Assembly: GCF_900116495.1 (NCBI RefSeq)
Contig: NZ_FPAY01000003.1
Coordinates: 1-64,000, forward strand
DNA from: Arthrobacter sp. ov118
Lineage (GTDB): Bacteria; Actinomycetota; Actinomycetes; Actinomycetales; Micrococcaceae
DNA length: 64,000 nt
Direction: 5' to 3'
Of this stretch, positions 8,252 through 17,579 are shown in pieces. The translations under genes were made by a program, and so were the position numbers. The notes under the pieces were generated by a model. It was not told the origin of the DNA and made no database searches. It saw nothing but the letters and a program-made list of their open reading frames with translations. Every line of letters begins with the position of its first letter. The stretch's first letter is position 1.

Positions 8252-10870
8252 GTGAAGGCAATCCGCAGATTTACCGTCCGAACCGTTCTTCCGGAGTCCA
8301 TCCGGCCGCTGGCGCGTCTCGCCACCAACCTCCGGTGGTCCTGGCACCGGCCCACCCGGGAGCTTTTTGAGGGCCTCAATCCCGTGATCTGGGCGGAGAG
8401 CGGCGACGATCCGGTGACGTTCCTTGGTCTGGTCAGCCGGGAAGAACTCCAGCGCCTGGCCGCGGACCAGGACGTGGTGCGGCGTGTCCATGCCGCCGCC
8501 GACGACCTCGACCGCTATTTGGAACAGCCGCGCTGGTACCAGGGCCTGGGCGAGGACGCCCCGTCCTGCATTGCGTACTTCTCGCCCGAGTTCGGCATCA
8601 CCGAGGTCCTGCCCCAGTACTCCGGCGGCCTTGGCATCCTGGCCGGCGATCACCTCAAGGCGGCGTCGGACCTTGGCGTGCCGCTGATCGGCGTCGGTCT
8701 CCTCTACCAGGCCGGGTACTTCAAGCAGTCGCTCTCCCGCGACGCCTGGCAGCAGGAAACGTACCCGGTCCTCGACCCGGACGGCCTGCCCCTGACGCTC
8801 CTGCGCGAAGCTTCCCCCGATGGCAACGGCAAGCCCATCCAGATCTCCCTCCCCCTCCCCAACGGCCGGCGCCTTCTGGCGCATGTGTGGCGGGCCGACG
8901 TCGGACGCGTTCCGCTGCTGCTGCTGGACTCCAACGTTCCGGGCAACGATGAAGCCGCCCGCGGCATCACCGACCGGCTGTACGGCGGCGGCGGTGACCA
9001 CCGGCTGCAGCAGGAGCTCCTGCTGGGCATGGGCGGGCTCAAGGCCCTGCGTGAGTTCCAGCGGCTCACGGGCCTCCCCGCCCCGGAGGTCTTCCACACC
9101 AACGAGGGCCACGCCGGGTTCCTGGGTGTTGAGCGGATCCAGGAATTGATGTCCGGCGCGAAGCCCCTGAGCTGGGACGAAGCGCTGGCCGCGGGGCGGG
9201 CGTCCACCGTCTTCACCACCCACACGCCGGTTCCGGCGGGGATCGACCGCTTCGAGATCTCCCAGATCCAGCACTTCTTCGAAGCCGGCCTGGCGCCGGA
9301 CGTCCCGGTGGCCAAGATCCTGGACCTGGGCCGTGAGGACTTCGCCGACGGCAACCCCTTCGTGTTCAACATGGCCGTCATGGGCCTGCGGCTTGCCCAG
9401 CGGGCCAACGGTGTGGCCAAACTGCACGGCGTCGTTTCCCGCGGCATGTTCTCCGCCCTCTGGCCGGGCTTCGATCACTCTGAGGTCCCCATCACTTCAG
9501 TGACCAACGGCGTGCATGTCCCCACCTGGGTGGACCCCCGCATCGCCGCCCTTGCCCGGGACGAGTTCGGCGCGGAGGCGCAGGCGCAGGGCCGGTGGGA
9601 CCTGGCCTACAACGTCACCGACGAAGACCTCTGGGCGCTGCGCCGCGAGATGCGGGTGTCGCTGGTGGAGGACGTCCGGCGCCGGCTCCGGGCCGCCTGG
9701 AAGAAACGTGGCGCGGCCGACGCCGAGCTGGCCTGGACGGATTCGGTGCTGGACCCGGACATCCTGACCATCGGCTTCGCCCGTCGCGTGCCGACCTACA
9801 AGCGCCTGACGTTGATGCTGCGGGACCCCGAACGGCTTAAGGCCCTGCTGCTGCACAAGACCCACCCCATCCAGCTGGTGATCGCCGGGAAATCGCACCC
9901 CGCCGACGACGCGGGCAAGAAGATGATCCAGGACCTGGTCCGGTTTACAGACGACCCCGCCGTGCGGCACCGGATCGCGTTCCTGCCCAACTACGACATC
10001 GCCATGGCCCGGACCCTTTTCCCCGGCTGCGACGTGTGGCTGAACAACCCGCTGCGCCCGCTCGAGGCCTGCGGAACGTCCGGAATGAAGGCGGCCCTGA
10101 ACGGTTCGCTGAATCTCTCGGTCCTGGACGGCTGGTGGGACGAGATGTACGACGGCGAGAACGGCTGGGCGATCCCGACCGCCAACAACGACGCCTCACC
10201 GGCAGAACGTGACGACATCGAGGCGGCGGCACTCTACGAATTGCTCGAAACCCAGGTGGCGCCGCGGTTCTACGGGCTGACCGTTTCCGACAGGGCCGGC
10301 GCCGCCGGGCCGTCGAAGTCCGGCCCGCAGGCGGTTCCCACGCATTGGGTCTCGATGATCAAACACACGATGTCCCACCTTGGGCCGGCGGTCTCCGCGG
10401 AACGGATGCTCAAGGACTACGTCAACGTGCTGTACCGGCCTGCCGCGATCGCCGGACGCCATGCCGGGGCGGACGACTACGCCCAGGCCAAGGCACTGGC
10501 GGCGTGGACCGCACGCGTCCGCACCGCATGGCCTTACCTCCAGGTGGAACACGTCGATTCTGTCGGGGTCTCCGAGGACCCGCAGATCGGCGACCTGCTT
10601 CAGGTCAATGCGTACGTGGCCCTGCGTGAGCTCTCGCCGGAGGATGTCTACGTCGAGGTGGCCTACGGCCGGGCAGAGGAGACCGACGAGCTGGCGGACA
10701 TCACGGTGGCCGAACTGAAAGCCGCCGAGGACCTCGGCAAGGGCCGGCACCTCTTCAGCGGCACCCTGGTGATCGACCGTTCCGGATCCTTCGGGTACAC
10801 CGTGCGCGTGCTCCCCAAGCATGAGGCGCTGGCGTCCAAGGCTGAACTTGGCCTGATCGTCAACGCCTGA
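8252..10870 (+). CDS. glgP: Glycogen/maltodextrin phosphorylase
   Basis: An 872-residue GT35 alpha-glucan phosphorylase that releases glucose-1-phosphate from glucan ends using pyridoxal phosphate. The PLP lysine is K613 in CGTSGMKAALNG, followed by LDGWWDEMYDGENGWAIP. The N-terminal region has the long-type family motif NLRWSWHRPTRELF. I prefer the GTG at 8252 (protein KAIRRFTVRTVLPE after the start) over the ATG at 8231: neither has a Shine-Dalgarno sequence, the shorter form matches the usual family N-terminus, and a -10-like TAGTGT precedes it by 7 nt. It is divergent from the synthesis operon with 151 bp between the starts, so synthesis and breakdown could share control. Confidence 0.93.
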   Translation: MKAIRRFTVRTVLPESIRPLARLATNLRWSWHRPTRELFEGLNPVIWAESGDDPVTFLGLVSREELQRLAADQDVVRRVHAAADDLDRYLEQPRWYQGLGEDAPSCIAYFSPEFGITEVLPQYSGGLGILAGDHLKAASDLGVPLIGVGLLYQAGYFKQSLSRDAWQQETYPVLDPDGLPLTLLREASPDGNGKPIQISLPLPNGRRLLAHVWRADVGRVPLLLLDSNVPGNDEAARGITDRLYGGGGDHRLQQELLLGMGGLKALREFQRLTGLPAPEVFHTNEGHAGFLGVERIQELMSGAKPLSWDEALAAGRASTVFTTHTPVPAGIDRFEISQIQHFFEAGLAPDVPVAKILDLGREDFADGNPFVFNMAVMGLRLAQRANGVAKLHGVVSRGMFSALWPGFDHSEVPITSVTNGVHVPTWVDPRIAALARDEFGAEAQAQGRWDLAYNVTDEDLWALRREMRVSLVEDVRRRLRAAWKKRGAADAELAWTDSVLDPDILTIGFARRVPTYKRLTLMLRDPERLKALLLHKTHPIQLVIAGKSHPADDAGKKMIQDLVRFTDDPAVRHRIAFLPNYDIAMARTLFPGCDVWLNNPLRPLEACGTSGMKAALNGSLNLSVLDGWWDEMYDGENGWAIPTANNDASPAERDDIEAAALYELLETQVAPRFYGLTVSDRAGAAGPSKSGPQAVPTHWVSMIKHTMSHLGPAVSAERMLKDYVNVLYRPAAIAGRHAGADDYAQAKALAAWTARVRTAWPYLQVEHVDSVGVSEDPQIGDLLQVNAYVALRELSPEDVYVEVAYGRAEETDELADITVAELKAAEDLGKGRHLFSGTLVIDRSGSFGYTVRVLPKHEALASKAELGLIVNA

Positions 10871-10893
10871 TCGTCAACGCGTAGCGCGAGCCC

Positions 10894-11250
10894 CTAAAGG
10901 CAGACCGCGATGACGGCCAGGCCCGTGCCGGCGTAGCTCTCGGCGTCCTGCAGGGTCTCACAGATGACGCCGAAGGAGCGGTCAGCCCGGAGACCGGCCG
11001 GGACCTGCCAGATGAACGTGACAGGGGCCTCGCCGTCGTCCGTTACCGCATCCGCAACGTCGTGGAGCGAATCGTGCAGGGCGTCCAGGTCCACGCCGTA
11101 GTCCTCGGGGAAGTCCAGGAGCTCATTGAAGGCGTCCAGGACTGCCTGCCTGGTCCCGGCGGCGGGGATCACCAGGGCGCGGCGGCCGGCGTCGTCGATC
11201 TGCGCGGTGAGCTCTTCGATGGTCCAGGTGTCTGCTGAGTAAATCTTCAT
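10894..11250 (-). CDS. Barstar-family protein (ribonuclease-inhibitor fold)
   Basis: A 118-residue protein whose centre, VLDAFNELLDFPEDYGVDLDALHDSL, matches the barstar signature (helix, then YYGxNLDALxD), here with V replacing the usual N before LDALHD. Barstars bind and inhibit barnase-type RNases in the cytoplasm. It starts 8 bp after the glgX stop, with AAGGA just before the ATG at 11250, so it is probably cotranscribed with glgX. No barnase-like gene lies nearby in this window. It could be a stand-alone inhibitor for an RNase elsewhere, or a relative with another partner. Confidence 0.75.
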   Translation of the reverse strand: MKIYSADTWTIEELTAQIDDAGRRALVIPAAGTRQAVLDAFNELLDFPEDYGVDLDALHDSLHDVADAVTDDGEAPVTFIWQVPAGLRADRSFGVICETLQDAESYAGTGLAVIAVCL

Positions 11251-11257
11251 GGGGTCC

Positions 11258-13429
11258 TTAATTTCGCGGGTCGCGGATGACGGGGGGTGCCGGTAACGGG
11301 GGGACCGCGGATCTCTCGGTGCGGTAGATGTTGATCGAGTTGGCCTGCACCACGTCCCGTTCCCCGGAGCCGACCACGGTTCCCTGACGACGTTCATGGA
11401 GTTCGGACGTGGTCAGGCGAAGCTCGTACAGCCGGTGCCCGGGGCCGTCTCCGTTGTTGAACCGAGGCAGGGTGACCTTGACGTCGTCGGCGCCGCCGTT
11501 GACCACCACCAGACCGTCCACGTGGCCGTCCTCGGACCCGAGCAGGACTTGGATCACCCGGTGGCGGGGGTCGTTCCACGCCTCGGCCGTCATGGGGTTT
11601 CCGTCCGGACCGAACCAGTGGAAGTAGGACTGCTTGTCGCGCACGGGGTAGTCATGCGGCTGGCCGGCCAGGAACTCCTTGCGCAGCCGGATGACGCGCT
11701 TGGTGGTGCGCAGCATGGCATGGGATTCCGGGGTGCTGGTCCAGTCAATCCAGGTGATCGGGTTGTCCTGGCAGTAGGCATTGTTGTTGCCCTGCTGGGT
11801 CCGGCCGATCTCGTCCCCCGCCGTAATCATGGGGACGCCCTGGGAGATCATCAGGCAGGCCATCAGGTTCTGCCGGCTTTGGGCGCGCCGGGCAAGGATG
11901 TCCCCGTCTTCGGTGGGGCCCTCGAAACCGTGGTTGTAGCTGCGGTTGTCGCCGTGGCCGTCGCGGTTCTGCTCTCCGTTGGCCTCATTGTGTTTGCGGT
12001 CGTAGCTTGTCAGATCGGCCAGTGTGAAGCCGTCGTGGGCAGTGATGAAGTTCAGCGAGGCAAGCCGCGACCGGCCCGAGGGCTCAAACAGCGTGGCAGA
12101 ACCCGAGAGGGCGTCCGCGAGGCGGGCCGCCGGGCCGCCCATCCCGCCGGCGTCGATCGCGGCCCGGTCGGCAAGCCAGAAGCTGCGGACGGCGTCGCGG
12201 AAGTGATCGTTCCAGTCCACCCATCCGGCCGGAAACCGGCCCGTCTGCCAGCCGCCGTAGCCCACGTCCCACGGTTCGGAGATCAGCTTGACGCCGGACA
12301 GGACGGGATCGGCACCCACCGCGACGAGGAAGGGGTGCCCGGGATCGAAGTCGTTGGCGCCGTTGCGGCACAGCGTGACGGCAAGATCGAAGCGGAACCC
12401 GTCAATATGGAATTCGGTGACCCAGTAGCGCAGGGAGTCCAGCACCAGCTGCACCACGCGGGGTTCGCCGAAGTTCAGGCTGTTCCCGCAGCCGGTGGTG
12501 TCCACATACCTTCCGTGGCCGTCGTTGCGGTAATACTGCATCTCGCCCAGTCCGCGGAAGCTGAGGGCGGGACCGTCCGGGCCGCCCTCCGCCGTGTGGT
12601 TGTAGACGACGTCCAGGATGACTTCCAGCCCGGCGGCGTGCAGCTGCTTGACCATGCCCTTGAACTCGTCCAGGACGGCTTGCGCCCCGGCGGCCTGGGC
12701 GGCGCCGGTGGCATATCCGGGGTGGGGGGCGAAAAATGCGGCCGTGTTGTAGCCCCAGTAGTTCGTCAGCCCGAGCTGCTGCAGGTGCGGCTCGTCCACG
12801 TGGAAATGGACGGGCAGGAGCTGGATGGCCGTGATGCCCAGTGAAATGAGGTACTCGATCATGGCCGGGTGGGCCATGCCGGCGTAGGTCCCCTGCAGCT
12901 CCTCAGGAATATCCGGGTGCAGCCGGGTCTGGCCCCGGACGTGGGCCTCGTACACGATCGTGTTGCGCCACGGCACACGGGGACTGCGGTCCGGACCCCA
13001 GTCAAAGTCGTTGCCGACGCGGACGTTGGTGATCAGCCCAACGCGTTCGTCGACGGCCCGGCCGTAGGGGTCCATCAGCAGCGGCTGCTCGCCGACGGCG
13101 TCAAAATCCGTGCCAGGCATGGACAACGGGAGGGCCTCATGCTCCGGAGAGGCACGGAAGCCGTAGCGCGAACCGGCGGGAATGCCCTCCACAATGCCGT
13201 GGTGGACGCCGTCGGTAATGTTGGGCAGGGTCTTAACCTGCCAGGCTCCCCCGGGCGCCTGGTAGGCAATTTCAAGAGTGGTCACGCCGGGCGCGTAGAC
13301 GGCCACGTTGGCGAACGCACCCCGGGGGTCATCCACTGCCGGCGACCCGGTATGTGGAACGCTGATTCCGAGGGGAAACGCGCGTGAAGCGTCTACGGTG
13401 GAAGCTGTGTCTATAAAAGGCATAACCAT
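11258..13429 (-). CDS. glgX: Glycogen debranching enzyme
   Basis: A 723-residue GH13 isoamylase-type enzyme that cleaves alpha-1,6 branches of phosphorylase-limited glucan, acting with GlgP. An N-terminal CBM48-like region precedes the catalytic barrel. Visible motifs are DVVYNHTAEGG, the nucleophile D348 in GFRFDLAV, the acid/base E385 in LISEPWDVG, and FITAHDGFTLADLTSY with the transition-state Asp. The ATG at 13429 has no Shine-Dalgarno sequence; TAACCT ends 7 nt upstream. An alternative ATG is two codons further in. Confidence 0.95.
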   Translation of the reverse strand: MVMPFIDTASTVDASRAFPLGISVPHTGSPAVDDPRGAFANVAVYAPGVTTLEIAYQAPGGAWQVKTLPNITDGVHHGIVEGIPAGSRYGFRASPEHEALPLSMPGTDFDAVGEQPLLMDPYGRAVDERVGLITNVRVGNDFDWGPDRSPRVPWRNTIVYEAHVRGQTRLHPDIPEELQGTYAGMAHPAMIEYLISLGITAIQLLPVHFHVDEPHLQQLGLTNYWGYNTAAFFAPHPGYATGAAQAAGAQAVLDEFKGMVKQLHAAGLEVILDVVYNHTAEGGPDGPALSFRGLGEMQYYRNDGHGRYVDTTGCGNSLNFGEPRVVQLVLDSLRYWVTEFHIDGFRFDLAVTLCRNGANDFDPGHPFLVAVGADPVLSGVKLISEPWDVGYGGWQTGRFPAGWVDWNDHFRDAVRSFWLADRAAIDAGGMGGPAARLADALSGSATLFEPSGRSRLASLNFITAHDGFTLADLTSYDRKHNEANGEQNRDGHGDNRSYNHGFEGPTEDGDILARRAQSRQNLMACLMISQGVPMITAGDEIGRTQQGNNNAYCQDNPITWIDWTSTPESHAMLRTTKRVIRLRKEFLAGQPHDYPVRDKQSYFHWFGPDGNPMTAEAWNDPRHRVIQVLLGSEDGHVDGLVVVNGGADDVKVTLPRFNNGDGPGHRLYELRLTTSELHERRQGTVVGSGERDVVQANSINIYRTERSAVPPLPAPPVIRDPRN

Positions 13430-13436
13430 TGCTTAA

Positions 13437-13442
13437 AGGTTA
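13437..13442 (-). promoter_or_regulatory. Candidate -10 of leaderless glgX
   Basis: TAACCT on the minus strand, 7 nt before the ATG; no purine-rich ribosome site lies in between. Confidence 0.45.
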
Positions 13443-13543
13443 GCGGGGCTGGACAAAGGGCCCCTGTTTTTGTATTCATGACGTTTTGCAGTGTACGGAA
13501 CCCACACCGCAAACTGGAATGAAGCGCCGAGATGGAGGAAATT

Positions 13544-14347
13544 GTGCGCATAGCGCTAGCCCAAATCATCACCGGCCGCGATCTGGCCGCGAATCTGGCC
13601 CTCGTGGACGCCTATGCCCGGCAGGCAGTGTCGGGAGGTGCGGACCTGGTGGTGTTTCCGGAAGCCACCATGCGGGCCTTCGGTAATTCGCTCGTGGATA
13701 TTGCCGAGCCGCTGGAGGGCCCGTGGGCATCACGCGTGCGCGCCCTCGCGGCGGAACTCGACATCGTGATCGTCGCCGGGATGTTCACTCCGGGCACCGC
13801 CGGGGACGGCACCAAGGTGCGCAACACGCTGCTGGTCTCCGGCCGCGGCATCGAGGCCAGCTACGACAAGATCCACCTCTTCGACGCTTTTGGCTTCGCG
13901 GAGTCGGACACGGTTGACGCCGGCACGGACCCCGTCACCTTCGAGCTCGACGGCGTGACGTTCGGCCTCGCCACGTGCTACGACATCCGTTTCCCGGACC
14001 TCTTCACGGAAAACGCGGATCGCGGCGCGGATGTAAACATTGTCTGCGCCTCCTGGGGCTCGGGCCCCGGCAAGGCCGACCAATGGAAGCTCCTGGCCCG
14101 CGCCCGCGCCCTGGACTCCACCACCGTAGTCCTCGCCTGCGGCCAAGCCGACCCCGCCGGCCAAGGCACCGAAACCAGGGGCGCGGCACCGACCGGCGTC
14201 GGGCACTCCGTCGTCGTCTCCCCGATGGGCGACGTTCTGGAAGAGCTCGACGGCGCCCCCGGTCTGCTGTTCGCCGATCTGGACACCACCACAGTCAAGG
14301 AAGCGCGCACCAAGCTCCCAGTCCTGGCCAACCGGCATAAGTTCTAA
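13544..14347 (+). CDS. Carbon-nitrogen hydrolase (nitrilase superfamily)
   Basis: A 267-residue amidohydrolase of the nitrilase superfamily with the full Glu-Lys-Cys triad: E40 in VFPEATM, K109 in YDKIHLFDAF and C145 in ATCYDIRFPDLF. YDIRFP resembles omega-amidase/Nit-type members, but the substrate cannot be read from sequence. The start is set at the GTG at 13544 because GGAGGA lies directly upstream and the protein then begins RIALAQI, as is usual for the family; an ATG four codons earlier would place that purine run inside the gene. Confidence 0.88.
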   Translation: MRIALAQIITGRDLAANLALVDAYARQAVSGGADLVVFPEATMRAFGNSLVDIAEPLEGPWASRVRALAAELDIVIVAGMFTPGTAGDGTKVRNTLLVSGRGIEASYDKIHLFDAFGFAESDTVDAGTDPVTFELDGVTFGLATCYDIRFPDLFTENADRGADVNIVCASWGSGPGKADQWKLLARARALDSTTVVLACGQADPAGQGTETRGAAPTGVGHSVVVSPMGDVLEELDGAPGLLFADLDTTTVKEARTKLPVLANRHKF

Positions 14348-14423
14348 GTCACCTGTGCTTTAGACCAAGGCTTCCGGCTGTGGTCACCTCAGTTCTGGGC
14401 ACCACCCGCGGTCACCGGCACAA

Positions 14424-14488
14424 GCAACGCGGGGTCAGATCGCGCCCATTCTGAGGCCTCGGATGGGCGCGATCTGACCCCGCGTTGC
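14424..14488. repeat. 65-bp perfect palindromic element, copy 1
   Basis: Two perfectly complementary 26-nt arms (14424-14449 and 14463-14488) flank a 13-nt centre that itself contains GAGGCCTC. The outer ends read CAACGCGGGGTCA and TGACCCCGCGTTG. The same ends and a similar centre recur at 56616-56678. It lies between convergent genes and may act as a bidirectional terminator, though it lacks a T-run. Confidence 0.85.
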
Positions 14489-14501
14489 CCAAACCGAAGG
14501 A

Positions 14502-15503
14502 CTACTTGGCAGAGCGCTGGCGGGAGATTTCGTAGAGGGAGATGCCTACTGCCATGGAGGCGTTGAGCGATTCCATGGCTGAGTCGATCGGGATGGAAAC
14601 GATCTGGTCGCAGTTTTCGCGGACCAGGCGGCTCAGGCCCTTGCCCTCGGAACCGACAACGAGGCATACCGGCTCCGTGGCCAGGGCGAGGTCGGGCAGC
14701 GAGACGTCGCCGTCGCCGTCGAGCCCCAGGACGTAGATGCCCATGTTCTTGAACGCCTTGAGCGTGTTGTTCAGGTTGGCCGCGCGTGCGACGGGTACGC
14801 GGACGGCCGCGCCGGCGCTGGTCTTCCAGGCCGAGGCGGTGACGCCTACGGAGCGGCGCTCCGGGACGACGACGCCGTGGCCGCTGAAGGCCGAAACGGA
14901 GCGGATGATCGCGCCGAGGTTGCGGGGATCGGTAATGCCGTCGAGCGCAACGAAGAGCGGGGCGTTGGCGACGTGGCCCTTCTTCCAGGCCTCGATGGTC
15001 GCTTCGGCGAGCTCGTACGCGTCCTGGTATTCGTACGGCGGGATCTGCAGCACGAGTCCTTGGTGAATGGCGTCGTCGGTCATGCGGTCGAGCTCGGGCT
15101 TGCCGGTTTCCATCAGCGGGATGCCGCGTTCGGCGGCGAGCTTCAGGGATTCCTTGACGCGGTCGTCCATTTCGATGCGGACGGCGACGTGCAGGGCCTT
15201 GGCCGGGACACCGGCGCGGAGGGCTTCGACCACCGAGTTGCGGCCGGTGACGACCTCTTCCGTGGCGCGGCCCTTAGGACCGGAGCGGCCGGTGCGGGCG
15301 GCGGCACTCGTGGTTCGGCTTCCGCTGGCGCGCTTGGCCTCGGAGCGCTCTGCGAGCTGCTTGTTCTTGAACGCCTTGTGGTAGGGGCGGTCTTCCGCCT
15401 TCGGCGTGGGGCCCTTGCCCTCGAGTGCCTTGCGGCCGTGACCGCCGGTTCCGACGGTGGGGCCCTTCTTCATTTTGACCGAGCGGCGACCGTTGTTGGC
15501 CAT
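14502..15503 (-). CDS. rlmB: 23S rRNA 2'-O-methyltransferase, TrmH/RlmB type (SPOUT)
   Basis: A 333-residue enzyme predicted to methylate the ribose of a 23S rRNA guanosine (G2251 in E. coli). Residues 1 to about 85 are a very basic, low-complexity tail. About 90-165 is the substrate-binding domain starting TGRNSVVEALRAG. The rest is the SPOUT domain with its knot motifs: ITDPRNLGAIIRS, VVGSEGKGLSRLV and SLNASMAVGISLYE. The ATG at 15503 has GGGTGA upstream; a GTG three codons earlier is in frame but overlaps that site. It lies downstream of cysS, as in mycobacteria. Confidence 0.9.
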   Translation of the reverse strand: MANNGRRSVKMKKGPTVGTGGHGRKALEGKGPTPKAEDRPYHKAFKNKQLAERSEAKRASGSRTTSAAARTGRSGPKGRATEEVVTGRNSVVEALRAGVPAKALHVAVRIEMDDRVKESLKLAAERGIPLMETGKPELDRMTDDAIHQGLVLQIPPYEYQDAYELAEATIEAWKKGHVANAPLFVALDGITDPRNLGAIIRSVSAFSGHGVVVPERRSVGVTASAWKTSAGAAVRVPVARAANLNNTLKAFKNMGIYVLGLDGDGDVSLPDLALATEPVCLVVGSEGKGLSRLVRENCDQIVSIPIDSAMESLNASMAVGISLYEISRQRSAK

Positions 15504-15625
15504 GAGTTTCACCCTTTAAATACGCGATTCGTTGATAATCCTGAACTCCAGTCTACTGACTCGAGTTAAATCCTCGCACCGCTTCGGACGCCGGCGGCCG
15601 CCTCATCCGCCGTCGTCCGAGGGGT

Positions 15626-17089
15626 TCAGCCCCGCTTGAGACTCCAGCTCGCGCCGTCGGGGCCGTCCTCGACGACGACGCCGGCGGCGGCCAGCGTGTC
15701 CCGGATGGCGTCGGAAGCGGCCCAGTCCTTGGACGCCCTGGCCCGGGCCCTGGCTTCCAGTTGCGCCTCGATGAGGACCCCAAGGGCGGTGTTGGCTTCT
15801 TCGTCCGCTGCAGGCTGCGCCGTGGCGTTCAGGCCCAGCACTTCTACCATGGCCGTGACGGCCGCGACTGCCTGCCCGGCGGCGTCGAGGTCCCCCGCCG
15901 TGAGGGCCGTATTCCCCGCCCGGACGGCGTCGTGCAAGGCGGCGAGGGCTTGCGGGACGTTGAGGTCGTCGTCCATGGCGGCTGCGAAGGCGTCCGGGAC
16001 GCAGGCAGCGGGCGCATCAGCGGGCGAACCCGCCGCTGGCGTGTCGGGAAGGACACGGGCGGCGCGACTGAGGAAGCCGTCAATGCGTTCGACGGCGGCT
16101 GCGGCTTCCTGCAGGGACGTCGGCTGGTAGTCCAGGACCGAGCGGTACTGCGCCTGGCCGAGGTAGTAGCGGACAACGCGCGGCGGGGCGAGTTCGAGCA
16201 TTTCGGTCGGGCTGACGGTGTTGCCGATGGACTTGGACATCTTCTCCCCGGCGTAGGTGACCATGCCGTTGTGCATCCAGAAGTTGGCGAAGCCGTGGCC
16301 CGCCGCCTGGGACTGCGCCATCTCATTTTCGTGGTGCGGGAAGCGCAGGTCCAGACCGCCGCCGTGAATGTCGAACTCGGTGCCGAGGTACTTGGTGACC
16401 ATCGCGGAGCATTCCAGGTGCCAGCCCGGGCGGCCGGCGCCCCACGGGGAGGACCAGCTCGCCGTCGTCGGCTCCCCGTCCTTGTAGCCCTTCCACAGCG
16501 CAAAGTCGCGGGGGTCTTTCTTGCCGCGCGGGTCGGCGTCCGGGGCGCCCTGCATGTCGTCGATTTTCTGGCGCGTCAGCGTGCCGTACTTGTTCCACGA
16601 GCGCACGTCGAAGTAGACGTCGCCGGAGTCGTCCAGGGCCGGGTAGGCGTGGCCGCGGTCGATCAGCAGCTGGATGAGGGCGTGCATTTCCGGGATGTGG
16701 CCGGTGGCGCGAGGCTCATAAGTGGGGCGGGAGACGCCCAGGGTGTCGTAGGCCTTGAGGAATTCCTGCTCGTAGCGGTACGCCAGGGCCCACCATTCCT
16801 CGTTGCGGAGGGCTCCGGGCTCGTCCTCAAAGTCCGGACCGAAGGAGGCGGCGGACTTGGCGAGGATCTTGTCATCGATGTCCGTGACGTTGCGGACCAC
16901 CGTCACGCGGAAACCCCGGTACTGGAGCCAGCGGGTCAGCTGGTCGAACGCGATGGCTGAGCGGATGTGGCCGACGTGTGGCATGCCTTGCACGGTGGCT
17001 CCGCAGTAGTACAGGCTTACTTGGCCCGGTACGAGGGGGACGAAGTCGCGGACTTCGGCGGATGCGGTGTCGTAAAAGCGCAGGGTCAC
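15626..17089 (-). CDS. cysS: Cysteinyl-tRNA synthetase
   Basis: A 487-residue class I synthetase. The zinc-binding C29 lies in YYCGATVQG; the HIGH motif is HVGH (38-41) and the KMSKS motif is K283 in EKMSKSIGN. The length is that of CysS rather than the shorter paralogue MshC of mycothiol synthesis. The GTG at 17089 has TAATCT 6 nt upstream; the intervening GGAGCG lies too close to the start to serve well as a ribosome site. It is part of the actinobacterial carD-ispD-ispF-cysS-rlmB order, here interrupted by a lipoprotein gene. Confidence 0.95.
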   Translation of the reverse strand: MTLRFYDTASAEVRDFVPLVPGQVSLYYCGATVQGMPHVGHIRSAIAFDQLTRWLQYRGFRVTVVRNVTDIDDKILAKSAASFGPDFEDEPGALRNEEWWALAYRYEQEFLKAYDTLGVSRPTYEPRATGHIPEMHALIQLLIDRGHAYPALDDSGDVYFDVRSWNKYGTLTRQKIDDMQGAPDADPRGKKDPRDFALWKGYKDGEPTTASWSSPWGAGRPGWHLECSAMVTKYLGTEFDIHGGGLDLRFPHHENEMAQSQAAGHGFANFWMHNGMVTYAGEKMSKSIGNTVSPTEMLELAPPRVVRYYLGQAQYRSVLDYQPTSLQEAAAAVERIDGFLSRAARVLPDTPAAGSPADAPAACVPDAFAAAMDDDLNVPQALAALHDAVRAGNTALTAGDLDAAGQAVAAVTAMVEVLGLNATAQPAADEEANTALGVLIEAQLEARARARASKDWAASDAIRDTLAAAGVVVEDGPDGASWSLKRG

Positions 17090-17095
17090 CGCTCC

Positions 17096-17101
17096 AGATT
17101 A
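17096..17101 (-). promoter_or_regulatory. Candidate -10 of leaderless cysS
   Basis: TAATCT on the minus strand, 6 nt before the GTG start. Confidence 0.4.
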
Positions 17102-17152
17102 GCCGATGGCGGTCCGCGGCCTCACCGGCGGGCTTGGGGCCGGCATGGCTGC

Positions 17153-17503
17153 CTACTTGCAGTACTGGCCGATCTTGTTGATCTGCTCGGTGAGCTGGGC
17201 CGTCTGCGCGTCCGTCTTGGTCCCCGTGGGGCTCGCGGCAACCTGCTTCATGATCTCGGCCATCTGATGGATGGGCTCGCCCACCTCCGGCGCCACCTTG
17301 TCCGAAACTTCCTGGTAGTGCTGGCCGATCTGCGCGGCCTGCTCTTTCGCGGTCCCGGAGGGCGCGAAGGTATCGTTGTTGAGGAACTTGCAGCTTTCCT
17401 CGACGCTCAACTTCGGCGTGGTGGCAGGCGCCGCCGGGGTGCCGGCGCACCCGGCCAGCAGCGTTCCTGCCACGAGGGCGACGGCGGATAGCAGCTTCTT
17501 CAC
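17153..17503 (-). CDS. Small lipoprotein of unknown function
   Basis: A 116-residue protein with a lipoprotein signal: KK, a hydrophobic run, then the lipobox LLAGC with the modified cysteine at residue 19. The mature part is helical and polar (KEQAAQIGQHYQEVSDKV, and so on), with C-terminal cysteine QYCK that could pair with C36 (SCKF). The start is the GTG at 17503 with AGGAGA at proper distance. I do not recognise a family. It sits between ispF and cysS on the same strand and is expected on the outer face of the membrane. Confidence 0.8.
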   Translation of the reverse strand: MKKLLSAVALVAGTLLAGCAGTPAAPATTPKLSVEESCKFLNNDTFAPSGTAKEQAAQIGQHYQEVSDKVAPEVGEPIHQMAEIMKQVAASPTGTKTDAQTAQLTEQINKIGQYCK

Positions 17504-17579
17504 GGCAGGTCTCCTGGCGGTTTGGAACGGGATAGCACTGGCCTTCCCCTCAAGCGTAGGTGACGGAGGCCGGACTTGC

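Noticed and set aside
15626..17089. Mycothiol ligase MshC
   Set aside because: The length (487 residues) and genomic place fit CysS; MshC is shorter and not normally in the carD-ispD-ispF block.
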